Shown: one piece after another, positions 51,161 through 60,326 of the stretch | Numbering within the stretch: position 1 is the stretch's first letter | How the letters are laid out: each line of letters starts with the position of its first letter | Source: Candidatus Eisenbacteria bacterium | GTDB taxonomy: Bacteria; Orphanbacterota; Orphanbacteria; Orphanbacterales; Orphanbacteraceae | DNA length: 64,000 bases | Assembly: GCA_016930695.1 (NCBI GenBank) | Contig: JAFGGD010000054.1 | Coordinates: 1 to 64,000 of the forward strand | Reading direction: 5' to 3' | Program-made: the position numbers and the translations under genes | The notes under the pieces: generated by a model | The model's input: only the letters and a program-made list of their open reading frames with translations | Database searches by the model: none | Told to the model about the DNA's origin: nothing

Positions 51161-54100
51161 TCAGCGCAAGAGGGTCATGCGGATCGCCCGGGTTCTCGCG
51201 CCGCACTCGACCCGGCAGAAGTAGGTCCCCGACGCGACCGGCTCGCCGGCGCGGTTCCGGCCGTCCCACGCCGCGACCCGCCAGCCCGAACGCTCCGGAC
51301 CCTCGGCGAGCACCGCCACCACGCGCCCGGAGAGATCGTAGACGACGACGCGAACGTCGCCCGGTTCGGGCAGGTAGAAATGGATCTCCGTAAACGGGTT
51401 GAAGGGGTTGGGCCGATTCGGTACGAGGCGGAGTTCCTCCGCGCGGCCGACGGAGGGCGACCCCGCGGCGAGGAAGCGTTGGCCCTCCGCGCCGCCGCCG
51501 AGAACGAGCCGTTCCACCCGCAGTCGCTCCGGCGGCTCGGCCCCTTCCCATTCCAGAATGATCCGCGCCTCGCCCGGCCCCGCCGCCGGGAGAAGGCCGC
51601 CCCCTTCGACGGTGAAGAGCGCTCGGATAAAACCGCCGGCAACCGCCCGCCACGCCCGGACCGAACCGTCGTCCGCCGCGTCGGCGGAGATGAGGCGTCC
51701 CGAACCGCCCGCGCTCCTCACCTCGAGATAGCACGCCGCCGCCCCGCTCCCGACCGGTATGTCGAGGATCAGGCGGAACCGGCCGGGAAGATCGCCCGGC
51801 TCGGCGGCGACTCCGATCCGCGCCGGCAGGAGAGCGGTCTCCGCCGCGGGCGCGCTCGGACCTTGCTCGACGAGAGCGTGGCCGAGCATCACCATGTCCG
51901 CCACGTTGAAACGATAGTCGCCGTTCAGGTCGACGAGGTCGATCGGCAGAGGCGCGACGCCGCGGAGCCCGATCAGGATCGAATCGGCGAGGAGCACATC
52001 GCGAAGGTCGCGCCGGTAATCGCCGTTCAGGTCGCCGAAGGGGCGAAGCGCCGGCTGGGTCGTGAAGGCGATGGACCGCCTCCCTTCAATCGGGCGGCCG
52101 TACGCGTCCCGCAGCCCGTCGAAGAGAAAGAGATAGTCCGCGCCGAAAGCGAGAGGGGACGCCGGCTCGAAGAAAAGCACGGCGCCGTTCTCCTCGAGGC
52201 GGGCCTCTCCCGCCGTTTCCGTGTCCCCCCGGAGAAGGCGGACCGACGCGAGGCCCTCCGGATCGATGGGGAAGTTGAATTGCACGCGGATCACCACGTC
52301 CGCCGGCGTCTCGATCTCGCCGTCGAGGGGCCGCGTCGCGAGCGCCGCCGGCGCGGCGCCGCCGACGGAGAAGGCGCGCCAAGCCGAGGGAACGCCGACC
52401 CCGCAGCCGCTCCGCGTGGCCGCCCGCCAGCGATAGGAGCCTCCCGGCTCCACGCCGAAAAGGAGGAACGCCGTCTCGCCGGCGCCGAGGGTCGTGTCCG
52501 TGGTCGCGGCGCCGCCCGCCGCGGGCTCCACCCGCACCGTGTATCCCGCCGCTCCTTCCACCGCCGACCACCGGAGCGTGACCGGCACCGGTAGATCCGC
52601 CGCGTCCTCCTCGGGCGCTTCCTGCACCGGCGGAGCGAGACCGGGCAGGGAAGCGCCGGCGACGGGACCGCTCCGTTCCGAGGCGCCGCAATGGTTCTCC
52701 ATGGCCGCCTCATATGCGTAGGTCACGCCGTCGGTCACCGTCGAATCGACGAAAAACGTGTCCGGCGGCTCTACCTCGGCGATCCGCCCGCCGTCCCGGT
52801 AGACCGCCACCCTCTCCGTTGCCGACCCGCCCGCGCGCCAGGCGAGGCGCACCCGCCCGCATAGGCCCTGCGACGCCGTGAGGCCCACCGGCGGATCCGG
52901 GCTTCCGGCGACGAAGACGATCCATGGGTCGCTCTTCTCACCGAATCCGCAGGCGCCGCGCGCCCGGATCCGGAAGGCGCGCTCCCCTTCCGCGGCGGCG
53001 AGCCCGCCCCACTCGGTCGTGCCCGCGCCGAGAGTCGCCAGCGGGAACTCCTGCGACCCCACCGTTTCCGAGAGCCGGTAATCGAGCGCTCCCTCCCAGG
53101 GTTCCCAGAAAAGATAGAAGCTGTCCCCCACGCAGGATGCGGCGTCGGAATCCGAGGTGAACCGCCCGCGCGGCGCGGTGGGCAGGAATCCCCCGTCGTC
53201 CCTCGAGGTCTCCTCCGGCAGCGAAACGCCGCAGACGTTGACGGCACACACTTCATATGTATATGTTCCCTCGCCTCCCCGATCGACGAAACGCCGCGAC
53301 GCCGGCGGCAGGGAATCGGCGACCACGATGGTCGTGTCGTTTCGAGCCCGGCGCACCTCGATCCGGCGAATCGTGGCGTCGGAGGAGGGGAAGCTCCAGG
53401 TCACGACCACGCTGTCGCAGAAACCGTTCGAGGCGGTGACCGACGCGGGCGACGCGGGCCGGATCCGGGGCCGGAGAAGCGCCACGGCGGTCCCTTCCGA
53501 CTCGCCGCAGCCGTTGAAGCCGTGAAGCTGGTAGGTCACCGCCCGCCCCGGCGAGTCGACGAAACGCCCGTCGCCCGGTCCGCTCCACACCGGAGCGACC
53601 CGGTCGGAGCGATAGATGCGCACGCTGTCCTCCTGCGCCTCCCATTCGATCACCACGGAATCGCAGAAAGAGGAGTCGAGGATCACGCCGGACGGGGGCG
53701 AGGGCGCCTCGCCGACGAGGAGGACCCAAGGATCGGAAGGTTCGCCCTCACCGCAGCCGCTTCGCGCAATCACTTCATAAACGAAGGTCCCGAGGCCGTT
53801 CGGCAAGAGCGGGAAAGCGATCGTGTCGACGACGGCGACGAGAGAGCCCGCCTCCCGAAGCAGGTACTCCTCCGCCCCCTCCACCTCGGTCCAACGGAGC
53901 AGGTAGGGGACACCGGCGCAGGCGGCGGATTGCGGGTTATCCCAGGTCGGAGAGCCGGGCCGCGTCTCGGCCCAGCCCGTGTCCGGCGCGCCGACCGCTT
54001 GGGCGCAGCGGCCCAGCGCCCGCACGCGATAAACGTAACGCCTGCCGGCCGCCGCGTTTCGATCCACCGCGCGGAAGGGGGACGAAGGATCGGTCACGGC

Positions 54101-57100
54101 GATGACGGATGTCAACGGCCCGTCGTAACGAACGACGCGGAAGGAATCCACCGCCACCGCGTCGCCGTTCCAATCCCACTTCACCTCCACCGAATCGCAC
54201 AGTCCGTCGCTCGCCGTCACGTTGTCGGGCGCATCCAGGGCGAGGGGGAAGGCGTATCCGCTCACCGTGTCCGACGCGGCGAGCGTGTCGCAGGCGTTCC
54301 AACCGCCGATCGGATAGCTCCGAGCGCCTCCCTCGGGAAGGGAGTCGGTCCACGTCTCCGGTCCGTCCAAAAAGACCGTGCCCGTGCCCGTTTCGATCCA
54401 GACGCCCCCCGTCCCCACGGATGTCCAGCCGAGACGGATCGCGCCGCAACGGTCGCCGGTCGCCGAGGGAGAGGCGGGCGCCTCGGGAAGAACCTGGATC
54501 TCCACCTCGCGGACGCCGCTCCATTCACCCGCGCCGCAAGCCCCCGTCGCGCGCACGCGGAAGGCCGATGTCCCGGCGTCCGGGCGCGTCAATGTCACGC
54601 TCGTGTCCGTGGTGTTCGTCGTTCCCGCCTCCATCTCTTCCAGTTCGTAGGAGAGCGCCCCTTCGACCGGCCGCCAGGAGAGAGTGAAGGGACGGCCGCC
54701 GCACACCTCCGCCGGCAGGGCGGTGAAGTCCGCCGGCACGCCCGGCGCGCCCCGCCGCACCCCCGCGTCCACGCTTCCCGCCGTCTCCGGAGAAGAGCCG
54801 CACTCGTTGAAGGCGACCACGCGGTACTCGTAGCTCCCCGGCGCGGGCGCGTGGACGTATCGGAGGGGCGCCCCGTACACGACGCCGACGGGCTCCCAGT
54901 TCGGCGTCTGCGCCGGGTCGCGGAAGGAGACGACGAAGCTGTCGATCATTTCCCCGGCCGGGTAGCTCCACGTGACGAGGATGTCGTCGCACCGGTCGTC
55001 GCTCGCGGAGACGTCGGTCGGCGCCATGGGATAGCCCAGGATCCTCTCCCCCATGACGGGACCGGCGGACCCCACGCCGCAGGAGTTGTACGCCTCGATC
55101 CGATACGTGTGAGTCCCGCTCTCCACGGCGTTGTCCTCGTAGGAAGTGGTGTTCGGTCCGAGGACGATGATCGGGATCCCCGCGCCGTCCCGATAGATCC
55201 GATAGCCGTCCTCGTTCGCCGTGTCGTTCCAGGAGACACGGATGTGCTTGCAGTTGTTGTCCGTGGCGTTCGGATTTTCGGGAGGCGCCGGCGCGTCCGG
55301 CGGGCGCGAGCCCGCGTCGGCGTCGCTGAAGCCGGAGACGTCGCAAGAATTATAGGCTTTCACTTTATAGAGGTGCGTTCCCGGCGACGCCTCGCCGTCC
55401 GCGAAGAGGGGCGATTCGGTGACGGCGATCATCACGTTGTCCCGGAAGACGCGGTAGCCGTCGGCGTGGGCGGAGCGGAGCCAATCCACGCGGATGGAGC
55501 CGCAGTTTCCATCGCCCGCGGAGACGCCCACCGGCGGGGCGGGCCCGTCCCACGGTCGGATCCCCGTCGCCCAGGAGCCGAACGCCGGCTCGGGATGGCA
55601 GCCGTTGAAGACCCCCACCCCGTACTCGTAGACGGCGCCCGTGTCGGCCGTGAAGTCCTCGAAGAAGGTCGCGTCCGCGCCCAGCGTGTCGAGGGCGACC
55701 CCCTCTTCGTCCTGGCGGCGCACCACGACGTAGCCCGCCTCCCAATCCACATCGGACCAGGAGAGACGGACGCCGCCGCAGATCGAGTCGGCGTCGAGGT
55801 CGACGACCGGCGGCGGCGCGGGAAGGAGAAAACCCTCGGCGGAGTCGCCGAAGGAAGGGGCGGCGGAACAGCCGTTGAAGGCGCCGACACGGTAAACGTG
55901 CGTCCCGGGCGTCGCCGCTTCGTCCAACCAGGAGAGGGTCTCCGCGGGGAGCGTGTCGGCCGCCGCCTCGTCCCGGAGCACCACGTACCACTCCTCGTTC
56001 TCCACGTCCGTCCAGGAGACGAGTATTCCGTCGCACCGGTTCGTGGAAGCGCCGGTCGAGTCGGGGGCGGCGGGCGGGCCGGGCGGACGGGCGCCCGTGA
56101 CGGCGCCGCTCTCCTCCGAGACGCCGCAGGAGTTCGAGGCGCGCACCGTGTAGAGATAGGAGGCGCCCGCGAGCGCGGTGTCGTCGCGGTACAGGGTGTC
56201 GGCCGTGGCGCCGAGCGGGATGCCTTCGCGGAGGACGTCGTACGATATCGCGTCCGCCGCCGGAGACCAGGCGACGAAAACGAAACCGCAGGAGTCGCTC
56301 GAAGCGGAGAGTCCGGCCGGCGGCTGGGGCGGATCGGGGGGCCGTGTACCCGAGTCCTGCGCGGCGGGGGAGTCGCCGCAGCGGTTCCGCGCCGCCACGG
56401 CGTAGAGATAGGCGTCGGGCGGAGCCGTGTCGACCAGGGTCGTCTCGGCGATCACCGCGACGGGGATTCCGTCTCGGTAGACCGCGTAGGAGTCCGCGTC
56501 GGCGACGGCGCCCCAGACGAGGCGGACGAAGCCGCAGGAATCGTCGGACGCGGCGAGCGCGGCGAGCGGCGGCGGCGGGCCGAGTGAGAGCCCGATCGAG
56601 GCGGTCGAGTCGGACCACCCGCATCGGTTTCCCGCCGAGACGGCGTAGGCGTAGCCGCCCGGCGGAACCGAATCTTCATAGGTGAAGATCGTGGCGCCCA
56701 GCGTCGCCGCCGGCGCGCCGTCCCGCCACACGCGGTAGCTGTCCGCGTCGGCCGAGGCGCTCCAGGACACGACGATCCGCGCGCAGGCGGTGTCGCTCGC
56801 CGTCACCGCCGAGGGCGCGGCGGGGACGCCGAGCACGCGTCCCTCGGCGACGGTGGAATCGGACCAGCCGCAGGTGTTCCGGCTGGACACGCCGTAGAGA
56901 TACGCGCCCGGAGCGACCGTGTCCCGATAGGCGGCGGCCGGCGCGTCCAAAGCGGCGATCGGCGCGCCGTCCCTCCACACCCGGTAGCTGTCCGCGTCTG
57001 CGACCGCATCCCAGGCGACGAACACGAAGAGACAGGAGGTGTCGCTCGCCGCCACCGCCGCGGGGGGGACGGGCGCGGGGAGCGTCGACCCCTCGGCGAC

Positions 57101-58945
57101 GGTGGAATCGGACCAGCCGCACCGGTTCCCCGCCGAGACGCCGTAGAGATAGGCTCCGGAGGCGACCGTGTCCTCGTATGCGGTGGCCGCGCCGTCCAGC
57201 GTCGCCGCCGGCGCGCCGTCCCGCCACACCCGGTAACTGTCCGCGTCCGCCGAGGCGCTCCACGTCACATAGATAAAGGAGCAGGAAGTGTCGCTCGCCG
57301 CCACCGCCGAGGGCGCGGCGGGGATCCCGGCGGAGGTTCCGGAGGCGACCGCCGAGTCGGACCAGCCGCAGGCGTTCCCGGCGGAAACGCCGTAGATGTA
57401 TGTCCCGGCGGCGATGGAGTCCACCCAGGAGAGGGCGGCGCCGTCCAGAATCGTCACCGGCGCGCCGTCCCGCCACACCCGGTAGCTGTCCGCGTTCGCC
57501 GAGGCGCTCCAGTCGAGGCGCACCGCGCCGCAGAGGGTGTCCGTGGCGACGATCGTCGCCGGAGCCCCGGGCCCGATCAGTATCTTCACCTCCCAAGGAT
57601 CGCTCTCGGGGCCCGCGCCGCAGTGGTTTTCGGCGCGCACCCGAAAGAGATGCGCCCCGGGGCCGTCCAGAGAACCGACCCAGGAGGTGTCGGCGCCGAC
57701 CGGGGTCTCGATGGCGCCCTCGATCACGGTGTAGGAGGTCGCGCCTTGGACGCCCTTCCAGACGAGCCGGAAGGGAGCGCCTGCGCACCCCTCGGCGTCG
57801 CTTTCGGAGGTGAAGGCGGGCGCGCCGGCGGGCGGGGCGTCGCGGCTCCCCTCGTCCTGGCTCGCCGCCGCGGCGGGGGTGCAGCCGCAGTGGTTGCAGG
57901 CGGCCACGTAATACGCGTATGTCCCCGGCGCCGGGGCGTGGGCGACCCGATAGGGGGGCGCCGTCACCGCGCCCACGCGGATCCACGCGGGCGCTCCGCC
58001 CACCTCGCGGTGATAGACGATGAAGCTGTCCGCGCCGGCCGGCTCCGTCGCCGTGGCCCAGGTCACGACGATGCTGTCGCACCGGCCGTCGGAGGCTTCG
58101 ACGTTCACCGGCGATTCGGGATAACCGAAGATCCTCTCTCCCGCCGCCGTCCCCCCCGAGGCCTCGCCGCAACGGTTCACCGAGGCGACCCGGTAGGAGT
58201 GGGTCACCCCCGCCTCGACCGTCTCGTCCGCCCAGGCGGTCGCGTCCGCCGGAGGCTCGGCGACGGGAGTCGCCGCGCCGTCCCGGTAGATCCGGTATCC
58301 CTCCTCGTCCGGCGCGTCCGTCCAGGTCACGAGGATGAAGTGGCAGCTCGTGTCCGACGCCGCGACGCTCCCCGGCGGCGCGGGAAGATCGAGCCGCTCA
58401 CCCGTCGCCGTCGCCGAGTCGGACCACCCGCAGGCGCTCCCGGCGGAGACGCCATAGAGGTACGGTCCCGGCGGCGGCCCGTCCTCGTAAAAGAGGACCG
58501 TGGCGTCCACCGTGGCGATCGGCGCGCCGTTCCGCCATACCCGGTAACTGTCCGCCTCCGCCGAGGCGCTCCAATCCAAACGGACCATCGCGCATGAGGT
58601 GTCGCTCGCCGAGATCGAAGCGGGAGCGGAAGGGGTCGACGGCCGGAAACCGGTCACGTCGGCGCTGTCGCCGAGGCCGTGGGAGCCGAAGCCGGCCACC
58701 CAGTACTGGCTCGAACCGGCCGGAGCAAGTGTGTCCCGGAAGAAAAGATCCTGCACGTGGAAGACGTTCGTCCCGCGCCTCACATAAAAAGAGTCCGCGT
58801 CCGGGAGCGAATCCCAGGAGAGGTAAATCCCCCAGCAGCTGTCGGTCGACGCGGCGAGGCCGGTCGGCGGGGGAAGGTCTCCCTCGGCGGCCGACAACGA
58901 CGGTAAAAGCGCCGCCATGAGGGCGATAAAGACCGCGCGTTTCAT
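51161..58945 (-). CDS. giant secreted FN3-repeat protein with Big_5, dockerin and C-terminal sorting module
   Basis: A 2594-aa exported protein. A signal peptide (ending SLSAA) is followed by about 25 FN3-like repeats of 80-95 residues (about 22-2190). Nearly all have one Cys early (SDTSC..V..W) and one late (GNRCGWSD), suggesting a disulfide in each. Repeats 6-9 are near-identical (DADSYRVWRDGAP) and lie exactly 249 bases apart. Next come a Big_5/SbsA-type Ig domain (about 2192-2297), a dockerin pair of calcium loops (DLNGDYRRDLRD and DLNGDYRFNVAD, about 2300-2355), a beta domain and a FlgD-Ig-like end (RPNPFNPFTEIHFYLP to MTLLR). GGAG lies eight bases before the ATG, and a near-consensus promoter lies upstream. 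Likely a fibre or scaffold on the surface. A cohesin-like lipoprotein is encoded directly upstream. Confidence 0.88.
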   Translation of the reverse strand: MKRAVFIALMAALLPSLSAAEGDLPPPTGLAASTDSCWGIYLSWDSLPDADSFYVRRGTNVFHVQDLFFRDTLAPAGSSQYWVAGFGSHGLGDSADVTGFRPSTPSAPASISASDTSCAMVRLDWSASAEADSYRVWRNGAPIATVDATVLFYEDGPPPGPYLYGVSAGSACGWSDSATATGERLDLPAPPGSVAASDTSCHFILVTWTDAPDEEGYRIYRDGAATPVAEPPADATAWADETVEAGVTHSYRVASVNRCGEASGGTAAGERIFGYPESPVNVEASDGRCDSIVVTWATATEPAGADSFIVYHREVGGAPAWIRVGAVTAPPYRVAHAPAPGTYAYYVAACNHCGCTPAAAASQDEGSRDAPPAGAPAFTSESDAEGCAGAPFRLVWKGVQGATSYTVIEGAIETPVGADTSWVGSLDGPGAHLFRVRAENHCGAGPESDPWEVKILIGPGAPATIVATDTLCGAVRLDWSASANADSYRVWRDGAPVTILDGAALSWVDSIAAGTYIYGVSAGNACGWSDSAVASGTSAGIPAAPSAVAASDTSCSFIYVTWSASADADSYRVWRDGAPAATLDGAATAYEDTVASGAYLYGVSAGNRCGWSDSTVAEGSTLPAPVPPAAVAASDTSCLFVFVAWDAVADADSYRVWRDGAPIAALDAPAAAYRDTVAPGAYLYGVSSRNTCGWSDSTVAEGRVLGVPAAPSAVTASDTACARIVVSWSASADADSYRVWRDGAPAATLGATIFTYEDSVPPGGYAYAVSAGNRCGWSDSTASIGLSLGPPPPLAALAASDDSCGFVRLVWGAVADADSYAVYRDGIPVAVIAETTLVDTAPPDAYLYAVAARNRCGDSPAAQDSGTRPPDPPQPPAGLSASSDSCGFVFVAWSPAADAISYDVLREGIPLGATADTLYRDDTALAGASYLYTVRASNSCGVSEESGAVTGARPPGPPAAPDSTGASTNRCDGILVSWTDVENEEWYVVLRDEAAADTLPAETLSWLDEAATPGTHVYRVGAFNGCSAAPSFGDSAEGFLLPAPPPVVDLDADSICGGVRLSWSDVDWEAGYVVVRRQDEEGVALDTLGADATFFEDFTADTGAVYEYGVGVFNGCHPEPAFGSWATGIRPWDGPAPPVGVSAGDGNCGSIRVDWLRSAHADGYRVFRDNVMIAVTESPLFADGEASPGTHLYKVKAYNSCDVSGFSDADAGSRPPDAPAPPENPNATDNNCKHIRVSWNDTANEDGYRIYRDGAGIPIIVLGPNTTSYEDNAVESGTHTYRIEAYNSCGVGSAGPVMGERILGYPMAPTDVSASDDRCDDILVTWSYPAGEMIDSFVVSFRDPAQTPNWEPVGVVYGAPLRYVHAPAPGSYEYRVVAFNECGSSPETAGSVDAGVRRGAPGVPADFTALPAEVCGGRPFTLSWRPVEGALSYELEEMEAGTTNTTDTSVTLTRPDAGTSAFRVRATGACGAGEWSGVREVEIQVLPEAPASPSATGDRCGAIRLGWTSVGTGGVWIETGTGTVFLDGPETWTDSLPEGGARSYPIGGWNACDTLAASDTVSGYAFPLALDAPDNVTASDGLCDSVEVKWDWNGDAVAVDSFRVVRYDGPLTSVIAVTDPSSPFRAVDRNAAAGRRYVYRVRALGRCAQAVGAPDTGWAETRPGSPTWDNPQSAACAGVPYLLRWTEVEGAEEYLLREAGSLVAVVDTIAFPLLPNGLGTFVYEVIARSGCGEGEPSDPWVLLVGEAPSPPSGVILDSSFCDSVVIEWEAQEDSVRIYRSDRVAPVWSGPGDGRFVDSPGRAVTYQLHGFNGCGESEGTAVALLRPRIRPASPASVTASNGFCDSVVVTWSFPSSDATIRRIEVRRARNDTTIVVADSLPPASRRFVDRGGEGTYTYEVCAVNVCGVSLPEETSRDDGGFLPTAPRGRFTSDSDAASCVGDSFYLFWEPWEGALDYRLSETVGSQEFPLATLGAGTTEWGGLAAAEGERAFRIRARGACGFGEKSDPWIVFVAGSPDPPVGLTASQGLCGRVRLAWRAGGSATERVAVYRDGGRIAEVEPPDTFFVDSTVTDGVTYAYEAAMENHCGASERSGPVAGASLPGLAPPVQEAPEEDAADLPVPVTLRWSAVEGAAGYTVRVEPAAGGAATTDTTLGAGETAFLLFGVEPGGSYRWRAATRSGCGVGVPSAWRAFSVGGAAPAALATRPLDGEIETPADVVIRVQFNFPIDPEGLASVRLLRGDTETAGEARLEENGAVLFFEPASPLAFGADYLFLFDGLRDAYGRPIEGRRSIAFTTQPALRPFGDLNGDYRRDLRDVLLADSILIGLRGVAPLPIDLVDLNGDYRFNVADMVMLGHALVEQGPSAPAAETALLPARIGVAAEPGDLPGRFRLILDIPVGSGAAACYLEVRSAGGSGRLISADAADDGSVRAWRAVAGGFIRALFTVEGGGLLPAAGPGEARIILEWEGAEPPERLRVERLVLGGGAEGQRFLAAGSPSVGRAEELRLVPNRPNPFNPFTEIHFYLPEPGDVRVVVYDLSGRVVAVLAEGPERSGWRVAAWDGRNRAGEPVASGTYFCRVECGARTRAIRMTLLR
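56585..57575. repeat. tandem array of four near-identical 249-bp FN3 units
   Basis: The segment CGCGCCGTCC-type anchor recurs at 56714, 56963, 57212 and 57461, exactly 249 bases (83 codons) apart. A fifth related copy is at 58523. The ends given are approximate. Other repeats of the gene are much more diverged, so these four were copied or homogenised recently. Confidence 0.85.
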
Positions 58946-58990
58946 GCGAATGGCTCCGATGAGGCAGGTTGAACGCTATAACTCATTGAA

Positions 58991-59020
58991 ATTATATCAG
59001 AACGACCACGAGTTGGTCAA
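58991..59020 (-). promoter_or_regulatory. near-consensus sigma-70 promoter of the 2594-residue gene
   Basis: On the minus strand: TTGACC, 18-base spacer, perfect TATAAT. Initiation near 58984 would give a leader of about 38 bases. It separates the giant's transcription from the cohesin-like gene upstream, though read-through is possible. Confidence 0.8.
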
Positions 59021-59053
59021 TCGCCCCCGGCGCGCCCGGGCGACGCGGCGCCT

Positions 59054-59998
59054 CTACTCCGTGATGATCAGCAGGCCGTTGGTCGTGTCCGTGACGGCGA
59101 TGTCGGAGCTGCCCGACGGCGTGGAGAAGAACACGTCTTCCAGGGAGAGACGGATCGTGTCGGGCAAGACCGGGAACTGGTCGCCGAGGTCCACCCGCAC
59201 GAAGAAGAGCAGGTCGTTGCCGGGCGGGATCGATTGGAGCGGTTCGAAAAGAGAGTCCCCCCTGAGGTCGACGGTCACCACCCGCAGCGTGGAATCCGTG
59301 GGCTGCGCGAAGTGGGAGCCGATCAGCGAGTCCGCCGAGGCGCCCGTGAAGAGACGGCTCGAAGGGTCGACCTCGATCCCCTCCACCGATTCGATCGTCC
59401 TCCCATCGAAACGAATCTGGAACTGGAGCCCGCCGATGGCCGCTCCGTTTTTCAGCACGATCGGCAGGCCGTGGTCCCTGGCGCCGGAGACCGCTTCGCT
59501 GTTCGCCACGGAGAGCCCGAAGGCGTCGGCGGGCGGCGCGCCCGGCTCGGTGAGCACCATGGTCAGGTTCTTCCGGTCGCCGGGTGCGAGCGTAACGGTC
59601 CTTTCCCCCGCCACTTTCTCGCGACCGATGGCGCCGACGTAGGAGAAGCGGGTCGCCACGCGGAAGACACGCTCCTCGGTCAGGTCGACCCGAAGGGGAG
59701 CGCGATAAACCGCGTCCTCGGATTGGGAGACGAGGTCGGCTCGGGCGGCGAGAGGGAAAGACTCGGGCTCGTCGGTGTAACGATCGCCCGTGATGTCGTA
59801 GAGACGGACGGAGAGGGAATCGGTCGCCTGTGTTTTTCGGGCGTCGTCACCCGAAAAGACCTGGACGCGCACGTCGAGGCCGGCTTCACCGGCCGGGTCG
59901 AGAGGTCCGGCGTCCAGACAGCCGGACAGACGGAGCGCGGCGGCGAGGGCGGCCGCGACGAGCGCCGCGCGGGCCGATTTTCGTGCAAAGAACGCCAT
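59054..59998 (-). CDS. lipoprotein with cohesin-like domain
   Basis: A 314-aa lipoprotein (hydrophobic run then LSGC, Cys27). Residues about 40-150 form a beta-rich domain (VRVQVFSGDD, SVRLYDITGD, RVFRVATRFSYVGA). Residues about 160-314 resemble a cohesin: GLPIVLKNGAAIGGLQFQIRFDGRTIESVEGIEV, then VVTVDLRGDSLF and LLFFVRVDLG, ending in SDIAVTDTTNGLLIITE. Cohesins bind dockerins, and the next gene downstream ends in a dockerin. I therefore infer an outer-membrane receptor for the giant. Only a distant GGGGAGG lies before the ATG at 59998; an upstream ATG at 60043 would hide the lipoprotein signal. Confidence 0.72.
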   Translation of the reverse strand: MAFFARKSARAALVAAALAAALRLSGCLDAGPLDPAGEAGLDVRVQVFSGDDARKTQATDSLSVRLYDITGDRYTDEPESFPLAARADLVSQSEDAVYRAPLRVDLTEERVFRVATRFSYVGAIGREKVAGERTVTLAPGDRKNLTMVLTEPGAPPADAFGLSVANSEAVSGARDHGLPIVLKNGAAIGGLQFQIRFDGRTIESVEGIEVDPSSRLFTGASADSLIGSHFAQPTDSTLRVVTVDLRGDSLFEPLQSIPPGNDLLFFVRVDLGDQFPVLPDTIRLSLEDVFFSTPSGSSDIAVTDTTNGLLIITE

Positions 59999-60043
59999 GG
60001 CTGAAGAATCGCCTCCCCGGGGCGGTGTCGCCCCGCACACCAT

Positions 60044-60326
60044 GCTACACCTTCACGGGACGGATGAGAAGGGGGGCGGCGGGAACGGAGGTGCCGGGGG
60101 GTTTCTTCCATCGCCTCCGCGGGTGAGTCGCCGCGCACACCGCATCCCCCTCGCCCATTGCCCGCCCAATCCCTCAATCCGCAAGCCCCGCCTTGACCTT
60201 CCTTATTATGTTCAAGTAGGATTATAGTTTGTTAGACGGGTCTTGGACTTCAAGCGCCGCCTTGGGAGAGACGATAATCCGAGAGAGGCGCCCACGGTCC
60301 GCGCATGGACGAGCGGAGACAATCTG
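60044..60326. other. intergenic region upstream of feo genes
   Basis: About 280 bases between divergent genes. It contains an AT-rich island at 60190-60235 with a promoter-like pair. I see no gene here. Confidence 0.5.
60193..60222 (+). promoter_or_regulatory. possible promoter of the feo operon
   Basis: TTGACC, 18-base spacer, TAGGAT. A short GATAACTATC dyad near 60341 faintly recalls half of a Fur box but lies inside the first gene; I do not claim a Fur site. Confidence 0.4.

Noticed and set aside
53522-56587. 1021-codon open frame antisense to the FN3 giant
   Set aside because: Its translation is Arg/Gly/Val-rich low complexity, lacks any family signature and mirrors the repeat period of the real gene. 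In DNA this GC-rich, long antisense frames are expected.
56585-57575. CRISPR-like regular repeats
   Set aside because: The 249-base units are in-frame protein repeats without spacers.
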